Under the pieces are notes generated by a model. That model had not been told where the DNA came from and made no database searches. It saw nothing but the letters and a program-made list of their open reading frames with translations. From Hypomesus transpacificus (Eukaryota > Chordata > Actinopteri > Osmeriformes > Osmeridae): DNA of 64,000 nucleotides. The position numbers and the translations under genes were made by a program. Position 1 is the stretch's first letter; each line of letters starts with the position of its first letter. Location: contig NC_061073.1 in assembly GCF_021917145.1 (NCBI RefSeq), positions 15,991,840 to 16,055,839 on the forward strand, given 5' to 3'. This document shows, one piece after another, positions 42,401 to 54,220 of this stretch.

Positions 42401-45400
42401 CCTCCCTGCTCTCCTCCCCTCTCTCCTCCCCTCTCTCCTCCCCTCTCTCCTCCCTGCTCTCCTCCCCCGGCTTCGGATGAGCGAGCGAGTGCTGGCTTGT
42501 TCTGGGATGCTCGGGGAGTAGTCCGCCTTAGACAGGGAGAGAGAGGGTCTGTGGTTTGACCGTGCACTCTGGGGAGAGGCACTCTGTCTGTAAAGGACTT
42601 TCAGCTGATGCAACACTGCATGGAGGTAACAACCATGGAGGTAAAGCGCTCTTCTTCTGCCCTCCTCAGCCCGCTTGCCGACTCTATGACTGTTTGTTAT
42701 TGTTAGGTGCCTGACTAGTGCCTGCAGTGCTGTTAGCAGGGTCTGAGCCTATCCAGGCAGCTACAGTTGTAATGTGAAGCATTTAGCTCTAGAATGCACT
42801 GTGCAGTAGTTATTTATAGCTTTGTGAACAGCTGTAGTAGCAATAACACTGAGCAGTATCTCTCAGCTCTCTCTGCTCTCTGTATCTCCTTCTCTCTCCT
42901 TCTCTCTCTCTCCCCTTTCTACTTTCTCTCTTTCTTTTTTTCATTCCTGAGTAACTGCAGAGGGGAGTGCAGGGTGTCTTTCTGAACAGGCCGCATGGCC
43001 TGACCCACTCTGTAAAATGCATGGTCTGCTTAAATGGCTGCGTTAAGAGCTGTGTTACCTCTCGATAACAGATGAGCAACAACTTGAGAGGTCAAGCTAC
43101 ACTGATGATGTACAGTGACGAGGCGTATACTGTAGTTATTTGTACGGCTTTCTTCAGACTCGAACATCTGACAACCCTTTCCCTTTTACACTATCTTAGC
43201 AGTCATAAAGTAAACTCTTGTTAGCTGCCATAAAAACAGTGTAATCAAGAATCGTGGGATGCTGGATATCTCTCAGGGTGTCATTAAGCACTACAGCTTT
43301 CTCACAAAAATGCTCTGAATGCAGCCTTGACATTAAAGTGTGTGTATCTCCTACCTTTATCGAGGTGCAAAAGTACATTTTCAGCTTCACAAAATGAAAA
43401 GGCTATTCGCATGTAAGTCCTGCGAGAGACATGATATGATGACTGTGGATTGTTGTGGTTTCAAATAACAGATTTGACTTTGCTCACAGACTCTTGCATA
43501 AGTAATCCAAACTGCGGTGGTCTATCCATTGATGTATGTTCTCTTGGAGACTGCATGTGTTTGCCTGTGGATGATGTCATCTTCTCTCACCATCTCCCAC
43601 CAGGTTGACAAGCATCAGCAGAGTAAAGACTCTATATTTTTCCGGGATGGAGTGCGGAGAATTGATTTTGTCGTGTCCTACGTCGTTGAAGACAAGGAGG
43701 GAGACAGGAAACCAGTAAGCCATTTGCTATGTTGACAATTTCATGAATCAGTGCTAATATAATGTAAATACAGAAAGTGCAATGGTGTACATAATTGTTC
43801 CACTGTGTTTCTGGGTCATAATGTCCATATGATTGTGTCCTGGTGATTTAAGATGTGGCCAATGCCTTGTTGGTGGTGAATACAATATTCTGGTAATAAT
43901 GTGACCACTATATATCATAAACACTAATAAGTTATTAGTAGAAATAAAATATGTGTTAATAATGCCTAGCTTCTGCAGTCATTATTTTTAACCCAAATTT
44001 CCAGGCTGAGGGATAGACCTTATTTAGATAAAGGCCAGAGTGATGAAAGGCCTAGTGTTTGTGACTATGCTGTTAGCTCTCACACCTGAGTGTTAAGGCT
44101 TCATGTCTGTCAGCCATGCAAGTCTACCCTCCCACTTTTACTGCCTCCTCTCTGACTCAGAACCCAGACTTTCACTGCCTCCTCTTTGACTCAGAACCCA
44201 GACTTTCACTGCCTCCTCTCTGACTCAGAACCCAGACTTTCACTGCCTCCTCTTTGACTCAGAACCCAGGACTTTCACTGCCTCCTCTTTGACTCAGAAC
44301 CCAGGACTTTCACTGCCTCCTCTTTGACTCAGAACCCAGGACTTTCACTGCCTCCTCTTTGACTCAGAACCCAGGACTTTCACTGCCTCCTCTTTGACTC
44401 AGAACCCAGGACTTTCACTGCCTCCTCTCTGACTCAGAACCCAGACTCCCAGCCAGGGCAGGGACTCACTCTCTTCTCCACCACTATGTCTTGATAATGA
44501 TAAGTTGTGTGACGTTAAGCTGGCCACGACGAGCCAACATGCTCTGCTGGTTTTGTCTGCAGGAGAGGAGGAAGGAGTATGAAGCAAACATGCAGAAGGC
44601 AGGTCTGGAGCTGGAGTTGGAGGACAAGGCGGTAAGAGATCTATTGCTGATCAAATTACATCAGTCTTATCAAATTATGGTCAAGGCTCCAGCCTGGCAC
44701 TACGGTAGATATCTTTACAACATCAGGCTGGCTGTCTCTGCAGGTTTTTGAATTAGAATTCATTGCTGTTTGTCACAACCAAAGGGATGTAAAATCAACG
44801 TAAAGGCATCGGTATGAGACCATCCTCTTGACTCAAAAGAGCAGGAATCACCATAGTCTCTCTCCAAAGAGAGTTAGATTCACACAGAAGCATGAACAGA
44901 ACCACCACGTCTTAGAGCTTTCGTAACATCATTTCCCACGTCTGTTCATGTCTTTCTCTCATCAGGAGTCAGATGATGGGAAGACGTACTTTTTAAAGAT
45001 CCATGCCCCTTGGGAGGTGCTGGCCACCTACGCAGACGTGCTCAAGATCAAAGCACCGTTCAAGGCCAATGACATCCCCAACAACACAGACGTTCCCATG
45101 AACTGGCTCTTCACCCCCTTCCGCCTGCCTGACCACATCATGAACCCAGAGCCAGACTACTTCACAGCACCCTACAACAATGGCAAGGAGGACTTCTTCC
45201 TCATTGACAACAAAGAGACCTTCTTCTCTCCTTCCGTCCGTAACAGGATAGTAAGTGGACCGACACTTTACAAAACAATCGTTCTACCACACGATAAAGC
45301 ATCATTTAGATCTCATGCATATTGTTGCTGCGGCCACCACCATTCGTTTGAAAGGGAATTCATCTTAACAATGTCTAATCTGTAACCATCCCTCTTCATC

Positions 45401-48400
45401 AGGTGTACTACATTATGTCCCGCTGCCCCTACAGCAAAGAGGACAGGGATAAAGACAAGAAGGGCATCAAAAGACTGTTGAACAATGGGACCTACATCTC
45501 TGCTTTCCCGCTACATGATGTAAGAGGATGTTTGGTCTCTTTTGTAGATTATGAAGATCATGTGACGTCTGCAGTGGTTGACTGGAGGCTTTCTATATGT
45601 ATGCAGAGTTCCTACTGGAAGAGATCGAGGAATCCCAACTGTGAGAGTGATAGATATGACCTTTACAAGCACTGGGCTCAGTTCTTCTGTTTCTTCAAGG
45701 AACAGCCCCTCAACCTTGTAAGGTAAGAGCAGAAGAAAAGGACGGAACACTTTCTGCGTGGTAAAGTTGGCATCTTCCTTTTTGTGAGCTTTTGTGGCTC
45801 CCAAAAAATGGCTCTACACCTGGAATCTTACCAGGAGTTGATTATCAAAAGAATGATTTAATCTGTTCAATAACTGTCTCTGAATGAGAGTTCTTTACAT
45901 GCTCAATAACTCAATTAACTAAGAATAAATGTTGAATAACTATTGACTAAACCTAAAACCTCAACTTTTTGTTGAATATCTATTTGTATTTTAAAGTTGA
46001 TACTGTATTTGTAGTAGGCCCTGTGAGAAATCACAAATGATCTTACATTTACATTACATTTACATTTAGTCATTTAGCAGACGCTCTTATCCAGAGCGAC
46101 TTACAGTAAGTACAGGGACATTCCCCCGAGGCAAGTAGGGTGAAGTGCCTTGCCCAAGGACACAACGTCATGTGGCACAGCCGGGAATCGAACTGGCGAC
46201 CTTCTGATTACTAGCCCGACTCCCTCACCGTTCAGCCACCTGACTCCCTAGCATCTTAAGGAACTCTAGGTTAAGTGTGAAAACAGCAGGACAGCTGCTG
46301 GTTGCGGATGTGTGATGTTCTCTTTGGCTGTAAACAGGAAGTACTACGGGGAGAAGATAGGAGTGTATTTCGCTTGGCTGGGCTTCTACACCGAGATGCT
46401 GTTCTTCGCTGCAATAGTGGGCCTCATCTGCTTCCTCTACGGACTTTTCACCTTTGATGAAAATGTGACGAGGTAAGGCCAGTAGTGGAAAAGGACTGTC
46501 CTGCACATACATTTAAAAATAGCAAATATATATTATTCAAAAAAGTATCTTGTACTGTATTTTTGTTAAAACAAATACAATTGAAATAATAATTAATAAT
46601 AATCATGATCCTCCTTCAGTAAAGAAATATGCAGTGATGAAATTGGAGGCAACATCATCATGTGTCCACTTTGTGATAAGAAGTGTGGATATTGGAAACT
46701 CAACTCAACCTGTAACTCTTCCTGGGTGAGTGACCATGGACGTCTGACTTGCCGAAGATCGCACGCGTTTGTGTTTATAACACTAGAAACATTGATGCCT
46801 TTTTCCTTTCAGCAATCCCATCTATTTGACAACTTTGGGACATTATTCTTCGCCATTTTCATGGGAATATGGGGTAAGGGAACATCTTGCACAGAGCACC
46901 ACCTAGAGGTGGTTGGTGGTTACTACAGGTAGTCAGCCCACAAGCCATCAGTTTGGAACCAATTACAAATTTGATTCAACCCATTGTAGCACTACAACCA
47001 CCAACCTCGAACACAAGGCGTAAATCCTACCATGCTATTGTGATATTCCTAATAATTAGTTTGTAGTTTAGAGGTTTCCCCTCTTAATAGTTCTCTGTCT
47101 GACCTCTCGCACCCCTGCCCCTGCAGTAACCCTGTCTGACCTCTCGCGTCCCTGCCCCTGCAGTAACCCTGTCTGATCTCTCGCGTCCCTGGCCCTGCAG
47201 TAACCCTGTCTGATCTCTCGTGTCCCTGCCCCTGCAGTAACCCTGTTCCTGGAGTTCTGGAAGCGGCGACAGGCTCGACTGGAGTACGAGTGGGACCTGG
47301 TGGACTTTGAGGAGGAACAGCAGAAACTGCAGCTGAGGCCAGAGTATGAGACCAAGTGCACCAGCCGGCGGATGAACCGCGTCACCCAGGTGCTTGTGTA
47401 CCCATGACTTTGAATTCACTGGAAAGGATGTTGAGTTGCTACATGAGGTATCTTAAAAGGTGTTGTACTAATGCCCATCACATATATGTTTTTTTGTTGG
47501 GGTGTGGGGGGGGTACTTTTTAGTACTCATTTACTCATTAGTAGTGAGTACTCATTAGTAATGAGTACTTCTTCATTTTTAAGCCATGTGATTTATTTGT
47601 GCAATATGGGGATGTTTTCTGTGGGAATTTAGTTACTCACATCACTGCAGATGATCCTGTTTCTTAGTCCTTCTGACGTAAATGTTTGTCACAGTTATAA
47701 TCGAGGGAGGGACTTTAGGCTGTTCATTTGCCCTGACCCCCTCCTCGCATACCTGTAGGAGATGGAGTTGGTTTTTGAAAGGACTGTAGGGGATCTGGTG
47801 GCCAAAGTGCTGCTGTGCTGGACCACTGTGCTCCTGTGGGTAAGGCTGGCACAGCCCAGGGGGGTGCACCAGGTTCTGGCGTGGGGGTGCAGGTGTGTGG
47901 CAGGTGTGGGCTGGCTTGTGTTGACCCCCCTAAACATGTCCAGAAGACTCGAGAAGCCAGGATGTTCGACGGCACTTGCAGCATTTGCAGCATTTGGTGT
48001 AACGCATACTGTATGTCTTTTAAGGGGATCGAACTTTATAGTATGGGTTCACCGGATTGCTACAGTGGACGGAGCTTACATTCACATTTAGCCATTTAGC
48101 AGACGCTATTATTCAGAGCGACTTACAGTAAGTACAGGGACATTCCCCCCAGAGCAAGTAGGGTGAAGTGCCTTGCTCAAGGACACAACATCATTTGGCA
48201 AAGCGGGGAATCGATCCGGCAACCTTCTGATTACTAGCCCGACTCCCTCACCGCTCAGCCATCTGACTCCCGCTTAGTGTGACACGAGGAGCTGTGTGTG
48301 TGTGTGTGGAACGTCCTCAGTGTGTTCTGGGTGCAGTGGTAACCAGGGTGACTGACCTCCTTGTCTTGCTTCGCCTGGTGGCTGTGTAGGAGATGGAGCC

Positions 48401-51400
48401 TTACTTACCCGTAACAAGCAAGTGTGCTCGCACATGCCTGTCTGGAGCCACCGTCATATTCTGGGTGAGCACGCTCGTTTTGCTTCTTTTATCATCAAGG
48501 TCATCGTCCTCCTCTCACTACCTCCATTTTTCCCTCCCTTCATCCTCATTATCCCCTTTCATGGTTTCATATAATTTGTTTATCATTTATATTATCACTA
48601 TACCATCTCTTTCACCTATACCATAACCCACACTGTAGCATAAGACGATATACAGTTCAATATACAGTTCATAGGTGTCGATACATACGGTTGTTAAAAA
48701 GTACCACATTAGTAGAATTACTGGTTACGGGTCAAAAAACATATCTTTTAGTTTTTCTGATGTGCATGTGTGTGAAAGCATGTTGATGGTTCCGGTTTCA
48801 TGTGACCCAAATTAGTGTTTCTGTGTGCGCTTCAATCTACCTTTGCCAATCACTAATACTTTAATCTACTTTTACAAATCCCAAATGTGTTTACAAATCT
48901 GTCATTGTGTCCTCTCGGTTATGGCCTGCCTCCTACCTACTCTGTTTTATAGATCTCCTTAATCATTGCTTGCATCATCGGGGTGATAGCCTACCGCCTG
49001 GCGGTGTATGCAGCCTTCGCCAGCATCATGAAGGACAGCCCCACCAACAATCTACAGGTGGTGGGTTCTCTCATCACTCCTCAGCTGGCCACCTCCGTCA
49101 CGGCCTCCTGCATCAACTTTGTCATCATCATGATCCTCAACATGATGTACGAGAGAGTGGCTGTCTGGATCACTGACATGGGTAAGGGACCGATCACGAT
49201 ACAGGTTCTACCAGCTAGGAATACCGATCACGATACATGTTCTACCAGCTAGGGATACCGATCACGATACATGTTCTACCAGCTAGGGATACCGATCACG
49301 ATACAGGTTCTACCAGCTAGGGATACCGATCACGATACAGGTTCTACCAGCTAGGGATACCGATCACGATACAGGTTCTACCAGCTAGGGATACCGATCA
49401 CGATACAGCTTCTACCAGCTAGGGATACCGATCACGATACAGGTTCTACCAGCTAGGGATACCGAACACGATACAGGTTCTACCAGCTAGGGATACCGAT
49501 CACGATACAGGTTCTACCAGCTAGGGATACCGATCACGATACAGGTTCTACCAGCTAGGGATACCGATCACGATACAGGTTCTACCAGCTAGGGATACCG
49601 ATCACGATACATATTCTACCAGCTAGGGATACCGATCACGATACATATTCTACCAGCTAGGGATACACAATATATCGGCGACCATATCGGTTTCGACCAA
49701 TAAATGTTTGTCCATATTTCCGTATCGGTGCATCCCTCCAACAGCCCCACGGATGACCACTAGCCTGCCCTATCTTTGTTAGCCCCAGGAGAACCTCTTC
49801 AGACTGTCTGCGGTTCCACGTGAATGGGTTCTTCCTTGCATTGCAGAAATCCCAAAGACTCACTTGGAGTACGAGAACAAGCTGACCATGAAGATGTTCC
49901 TCTTCCAGTTTGTCAACTATTATTCCTCTTGCTTCTACGTGGCCTTCTTCAAGGGAAAGTTCGTGGGCTATCCTGGGAAATACGTGTACATGTTCGGCAG
50001 CTCGCTGAGAAACGAGGAGGTAGCCAAAACCATATCCTTCCCTATCACATAGTTGACATACATTTGTACACATACTGCATTGATATATATTGTTACATAA
50101 GTCATGTAACATAACTGTAAGAATGAACACAACTTATGTTAATTCTGTTCTGTCTCTGTGTGCAGTGTGACCCAGGAGGTTGTCTAATCGAGCTAACCAC
50201 TCAGCTTGTCATAGTGATGGCTGGTAAACAGGTGTGGGGTAACATCCAAGAGGCCCTTGTCCCGTGAGTATCATTAGCATCCAAACACCATAGCTCAGCT
50301 CTCCCCTGCTGGTCACATGCCTATATACAAGAGTCATTGTAAGCCACTTAGATGTAATGTATCTCCTCCAGGTGGCTAATGAACTGGTGGAAAAGCAGAA
50401 AGGCTCGTAATCACCCAGAGAGTTTGTACAGCCGCTGGGAGCAGGACGAAAACCTCCAGAGCTTCGGTCAGCTGGGTCTCTTCTATGAGTACCTGGAATT
50501 GGGTGAGCTCAGGCAGACAGATAACCAAGCTTGGCCTGCGTTCAGTTGTACCTGCAACTGTAGTGTCCCCTGCTGTCCTGCAGAGGGAACTGTTTCCCTC
50601 TTCCTGACTTCCACGCCTCTGTGTCACAGTGATCCAGTTTGGCTTCATCACTCTATTCGTGGCCTCCTTCCCCCTGGCCCCTCTGCTGGCGCTCTTGAAC
50701 AACATCGTCGAGGTGAGAGTGGATGCCTGGAAGTTCACCACTCAGTTCCGACGGCCGGTGGCCGCCAAGGCCCATAGCATCGGGGCCTGGGAGGAGATCC
50801 TTAGCGGTGTGGCGGTCTTTTCCGTTGTCACCAACGTGAGTGTGTCACCTGGTGACGATGTGTGCTGTTCTTCGCATGGCCTCTTCTTTATTTGTTTCTT
50901 GGTGGTTCTGTAAACAGATTTAGTTTCAACTACGTTGTCCATACTTCTTCTTTATCCATCCCAAAGGCGTTTATCGTGGCCTTCACCTCAGACATGATTC
51001 CTCGACTTGTGTACATGTACGCCTACCAACCGGATGGGGATTTCAGCATGAAAGGCTACATCAACAACAGTCTGTCAGTGTTCAACATCTCAGAGTTTCC
51101 CTTCGAAAACGCACCTGATGATGGAGAGAGCCCTTCCTGGTTCAACAGCTCTATCTACACCACATGCAGGTGAGCCGAGATGTGTGTGTCTGTGTATCTT
51201 TGCGTATTTTAGAAGTTTCTCTGTTGATGTACTCTCGGTTTTGATTTATTCTTGCTCTCTAGGTATCGTGACTATCGCTATCCCTCAGGCCATGAGAGGC
51301 AATACTCCTACACCATGCAGTTCTGGCACATTCTAGCTGCCAAGTTGGCTTTCATCATCATCATGGAGGTACAGTTGGGTTCTACCCTCCCACTTCCTGC

Positions 51401-51819
51401 CTACTCCTGACTGAAAATAGATAGTGCTAACACTCATTCTTTATTATTAGTATCACATATTTGCTTCCACTTTACTAACATCCACCTAAATGACTGAACA
51501 GAATTCCTAATAGTCATTGCAGATGACTACAGCAGCAAACACCAGTGTAAAGGTGTTCACTGTACGCTGCCGCTGTCTCGTCTGTCTCCCTCAGCATGTG
51601 GTGTTCTCCGTGAAGTTCTTCGTGGCCTGGATGATCCCTGACGTTCCGTCGGACGTGAAAGCCAGAGTGAAGCGGGAACGCTACCTCGTTCAGGAGTACC
51701 TGCACGACTACGAGGTGGAGAAACTGAAGAAACAGCTCATTCAGGAGAGCGACTGCACCTGCACCCCCATGATTTACCCGTCCCTTAACACTCACGAGGT
51801 ACTCTCTCAGTGTCTCTAG
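36481..51819 (+). CDS. ano5: Anoctamin-5 (TMEM16E), 21 exons plus alternatives
   Basis: TMEM16E, a multi-pass protein of intracellular membranes tied in mammals to muscle repair and bone. Exons: 36481-36550 ([18 protein letters not shown]), 39384-39451, ~40135-40194 (uncertain), 43604-43714, 44563-44631, 44966-45250, 45403-45519, 45607-45722, 46338-46472, 46620-46725, 46813-46873, 47238-47389, 48390-48464 (or 47759-47839), 48953-49181, 49847-50019, 50166-50263, 50372-50502, 50630-50835, 50967-51169, 51263-51368, 51595-51819. From 43604 on, all phases agree and the protein tracks human ANO5: [71 protein letters not shown], calcium-site helix [31 protein letters not shown]. About 931 aa (human 913). 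The N-terminal exons are less certain. No frame break. Confidence 0.95.
40135..40194 (+). CDS. ano5: Candidate ano5 N-terminal exon 3 (start uncertain)
   Basis: Frame [20 protein letters not shown] ends phase 0 at a good donor (GGG/GTAAGA), fitting both the preceding exon (ends phase 0 at 39451) and the next (starts phase 0 at 43604). The acceptor CCCCTCTCTGAG/CAC at 40134 is chosen for its pyrimidine tract; GAG/TCT at 40095 or an earlier site would also keep phase. Human ANO5 is also divergent in this stretch, so similarity cannot decide. Confidence 0.45.
42376..42468. repeat. CTCTCCTCCC-type pyrimidine repeat
   Basis: Repeats of CTCCCCTCTCTC about 140 bp upstream of the candidate alternative ano5 first exon. 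Minus-strand open frames rich in GGERGGER are artefacts of it. Confidence 0.85.
42608..42640 (+). CDS. ano5: Candidate alternative first exon of ano5
   Basis: [11 protein letters not shown] ends exactly at a donor (GAG/GTAAAG) in phase 0, matching the exon at 43604 (VDKHQQSKD). Three in-frame ATGs occur; the last (AACCATGG) has a strong context. A TC-rich stretch (42350-42470) lies upstream and could belong to a second promoter. It would make a short-N-terminus isoform. No homologue recognised. Confidence 0.45.
44133..44450. repeat. 34/35-bp minisatellite, ano5 intron
   Basis: About nine units (ACTTTCACTGCCTCCTCT plus TTGACTCAGAACCCAG). Early units are 34 bp with CTCTGACTC, later ones 35 bp with an extra G in CCCAGG. 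It ends about 110 bp before the exon at 44563. Confidence 0.93.
46043..46248 (-). mobile_element. SINE, antisense, ano5 intron
   Basis: Reverse copy with a tail duplicated to TTACATTTACATTACATTT and the head ending CAGCCACCTGACTCCC, 89 bp before the exon at 46338. Confidence 0.93.
47095..47237. repeat. 37-bp minisatellite built from an ano5 3' splice site
   Basis: CTGCAG/TAACCCTGT occurs at 47121, 47158, 47195 and 47232 at exact 37-bp spacing, separated by CTGACCTCTCGCGTCCCTG-type spacers. The last copy is the true acceptor of the exon at 47238 ([18 protein letters not shown]); the first three are decoys. Confidence 0.92.
47759..47839 (+). CDS. ano5: Candidate mutually exclusive exon (A form) of ano5
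   Basis: An 81-bp phase 0/0 exon with acceptor ACCTGTAG and donor TGG/GTAAGG. It encodes [17 protein letters not shown] then [10 protein letters not shown]. The exon at 48390-48464 encodes [16 protein letters not shown] then LSGATVIFW in the same slot, matching human ANO5 (EMEPYMPLY...SGATVTLW). Both begin EME, share the T-V..W end and have identical phases, so they look like a diverged tandem exon pair. Using both would also keep frame. Confidence 0.55.
48076..48271 (-). mobile_element. SINE, antisense, between the two alternative ano5 exons
   Basis: Reverse copy from TTACATTCACATTTAGCC to CATCTGACTCCC, 118 bp upstream of the exon at 48390. Confidence 0.92.
49182..49667. repeat. 34-bp minisatellite starting at an ano5 donor
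   Basis: About 14 units of 34 bp (GGTTCTACCAGCTAGGGA plus TACCGATCACGATACA) begin within five bases of the donor GTAAGG of the exon ending at 49181. Few substitutions (ACATATT, AGCTT, GAACACG variants), so expansion looks recent. Confidence 0.95.
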
Positions 51820-52061
51820 CCCAGCGCCCAGGGCCCAGGGCCCAGCGCCCTCTTCTCCCGCCTTTTGGAGCCTCGTTTGGTTCCTAGTACAAACCTGGAT
51901 GGAGAATCCCCTCGCTTCCACTCTGTTCCTATCTGCTGATGAAGTTCAACATGTGACATAGAGTATACGTTGTATTGGCAATGTGATAGTGCCAGGTGAA
52001 TTACCTTCTTGTCATCCGTCCTCCCATTATTCCTTCCTGTACGCAAGATTAGATTCTTGCC

Positions 52062-52067
52062 AATAAA
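52062..52067 (+). terminator. ano5: Proximal ano5 polyadenylation signal
   Basis: AATAAA 243 bp after the ano5 stop. A second AATAAA at 53818 could give a 2-kb 3' UTR; 51820-53860 holds no other exon. Confidence 0.45.
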
Positions 52068-52914
52068 TTGTGGCACAGACAATGAGTGCCTGGTGTCAGC
52101 AACTGTTCTGCATGTACATATGTAGACGTACACTTGAAGTTTGAAATCACTTCGCTTATTGCTTATTTATGACTCACTCTATTTACCACTAAGGGTTTCC
52201 TCGACTCTGAGGTAAAGAGTCTCGGCTAGGTGAAATGCTGTACACACACTGTGCAAGCGAGGCAGCTTCTACTGTAGTGCTTAGAACATCACGACTGTGT
52301 TTACTTGATAAGTGCCACTACCAGTAACCAAAGACAAATGCCTTAAAGAGAATCATTATTACGTTAAGATTTTCTTTATCTTTCTAGTGAATTGTCCTTA
52401 TATTATTATTAAACTTAATATTAATGGAAGATTTATAATTTTGTCGTTTTTGTTAATCTGTTTTGAAGGAAATATGTCAATCAAGGGTTCCAAACTTTGT
52501 TAAGGCTTTTTGAATGCAAAGAATACATGAAGGATAGGGCATGAAGAGGACATGTAACCAAACAATCAGAAATGTTCGATGAAAAAAGTTTTGCCATTGT
52601 CAATGTATGGTCCATTTATCATAGATGTACATGTTTTTTTTCTTTTTTACCTGGTGCAGAAGCAGTCAAACTATCTACGTATGTTTAAGTAGAATGCTTA
52701 AAATGTCACTCATTTGACACGGAAGACATGAAGGAGTTTATGAAGAAAATGATCTAATCTGACCTAATTATTTGATTAAAATCGTTTTCTCAGAGATCCT
52801 GTTTTCAGTGTTATCCAGTAGATTCATCCATCCAGATGCATTGCTTTCAACAGTTTACCAGCAGCATGGACTTCAGCAAGAAGGCAACAGCTGGTGCATG
52901 TTGACTGTAATTAA

Positions 52915-52945
<31 letters not shown>

Positions 52946-53817
52946 GAAGGGTTCTTTTCCTGGAGGTAAGAGTGTGAAGCCTGAGAGTGCAGAAAGATCC
53001 CTTTTTAATGTGCCTCTGTTTACCCACTCGTTAGTGCTAATGAAAGCCTGGCCTCACCGACTGATGCCTATCGCATCCCTGTCTGCCTCCCTTACACTAA
53101 ACCCATTCGTTATCGTTTAGCTCTGTGTCTCTGGTTTGAATTTCTTCAAACTGTCTCTGATGTAAAGGACGGATTTAATTTGATCCTTTTTTGTTTTGCA
53201 CAAAGCACTTAATGAAACCAATCCCTTCAATCAGAGTAAATGCTCCTTTGTCACTAGGTCTTCAGTGCTGGAAAGCAAGGATCGCTTTTAGCATGGAACA
53301 AGTGATTGGTAATCTTGCCAGAAAAAAACTCTTTAATTTCCCCTAAAAATAACATGTTAAAGCATGTAAAGGGTGAAAAGTGACTTCATCTTTTCAGTTG
53401 AATAAAAGTTTTTTTTTTTTTCAGTCATTAAATGAAGGATATATATACATAAAGTGTAATACATGTATGTAAGAACATGAGAGGTTTTTTCTTATTTAAT
53501 TGTGCCCTCTATTGAAGATTGCTGACTGTCTCTGTCTCAGGTCCACACACATCTAGTTTGAAATGCAGAAATATGAATGTGTTTACGACAGGAAGTGACA
53601 TGTTAACACCTAAACATGATTGGACAGTTCCAGTTAGATTTTTAATTACATTTCTCTGTGAAATTAACGCCTCTTTAATGCCTTAATGATCGAGTTTTGT
53701 ATCTTGAAAACATACTGTATTTTTCTCAAACTTATTTTTCTTATTTTATGTTTGACTGAGTTTTTATCTGTTGTTTCACAAAATGCTTTTATTGACTATC
53801 TGTTTTCTATTCTCCCC

Positions 53818-53823
53818 AATAAA
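53818..53823 (+). terminator. ano5: Distal ano5 polyadenylation signal
   Basis: AATAAA followed by a T-rich stretch (53862-53876) and then a TA repeat. Alternative to the signal at 52062. Confidence 0.4.
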
Positions 53824-53890
53824 CTGGTGGTTTACAATACATTTCAATTTGAGATTTTGTTCTTTTTTTTTTTTTAACACTTCCTTTAGG

Positions 53891-53893
<3 letters not shown>

Positions 53894-53929
<36 letters not shown>

Positions 53930-53936
53930 TATATAT
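53894..53936. repeat. (TA)n microsatellite
   Basis: About 20 TA dinucleotides with one phase slip, between ano5 and the GPCR gene. Confidence 0.95.
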
Positions 53937-54220
53937 CTGTGCTTGACTGTACTATATTTAAATGTCAAATGTATAAATTACCATCTGAATCCCTATGTAG
54001 ATAAGCACAGTATATACACAGTAAATGCAGTGTGTGTATATAATTCATACTGGCTATTGTTCATACACTGTAACAGAAGGTCTGAGTATGGATACGGTAT
54101 CAGCAAGAGGTGTTCAGTGTTTGCTCACACTAGTGGGTGTGCCTAATACCACAAACATTCTGCTTAGGCAAACTCACTCTCCTTCAGTGTGACACTAAAT
54201 CAGGGAGCCACAACACTAAC

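Noticed and set aside
42187..42616. Minus-strand frames rich in GGERGGER
   Set aside because: Derived from the CTCTCCTCCC repeat upstream of the alternative ano5 exon; no homology.
49182..49667. CRISPR-like array of regular repeats
   Set aside because: The units are head-to-tail with no unique spacers, inside a vertebrate intron.
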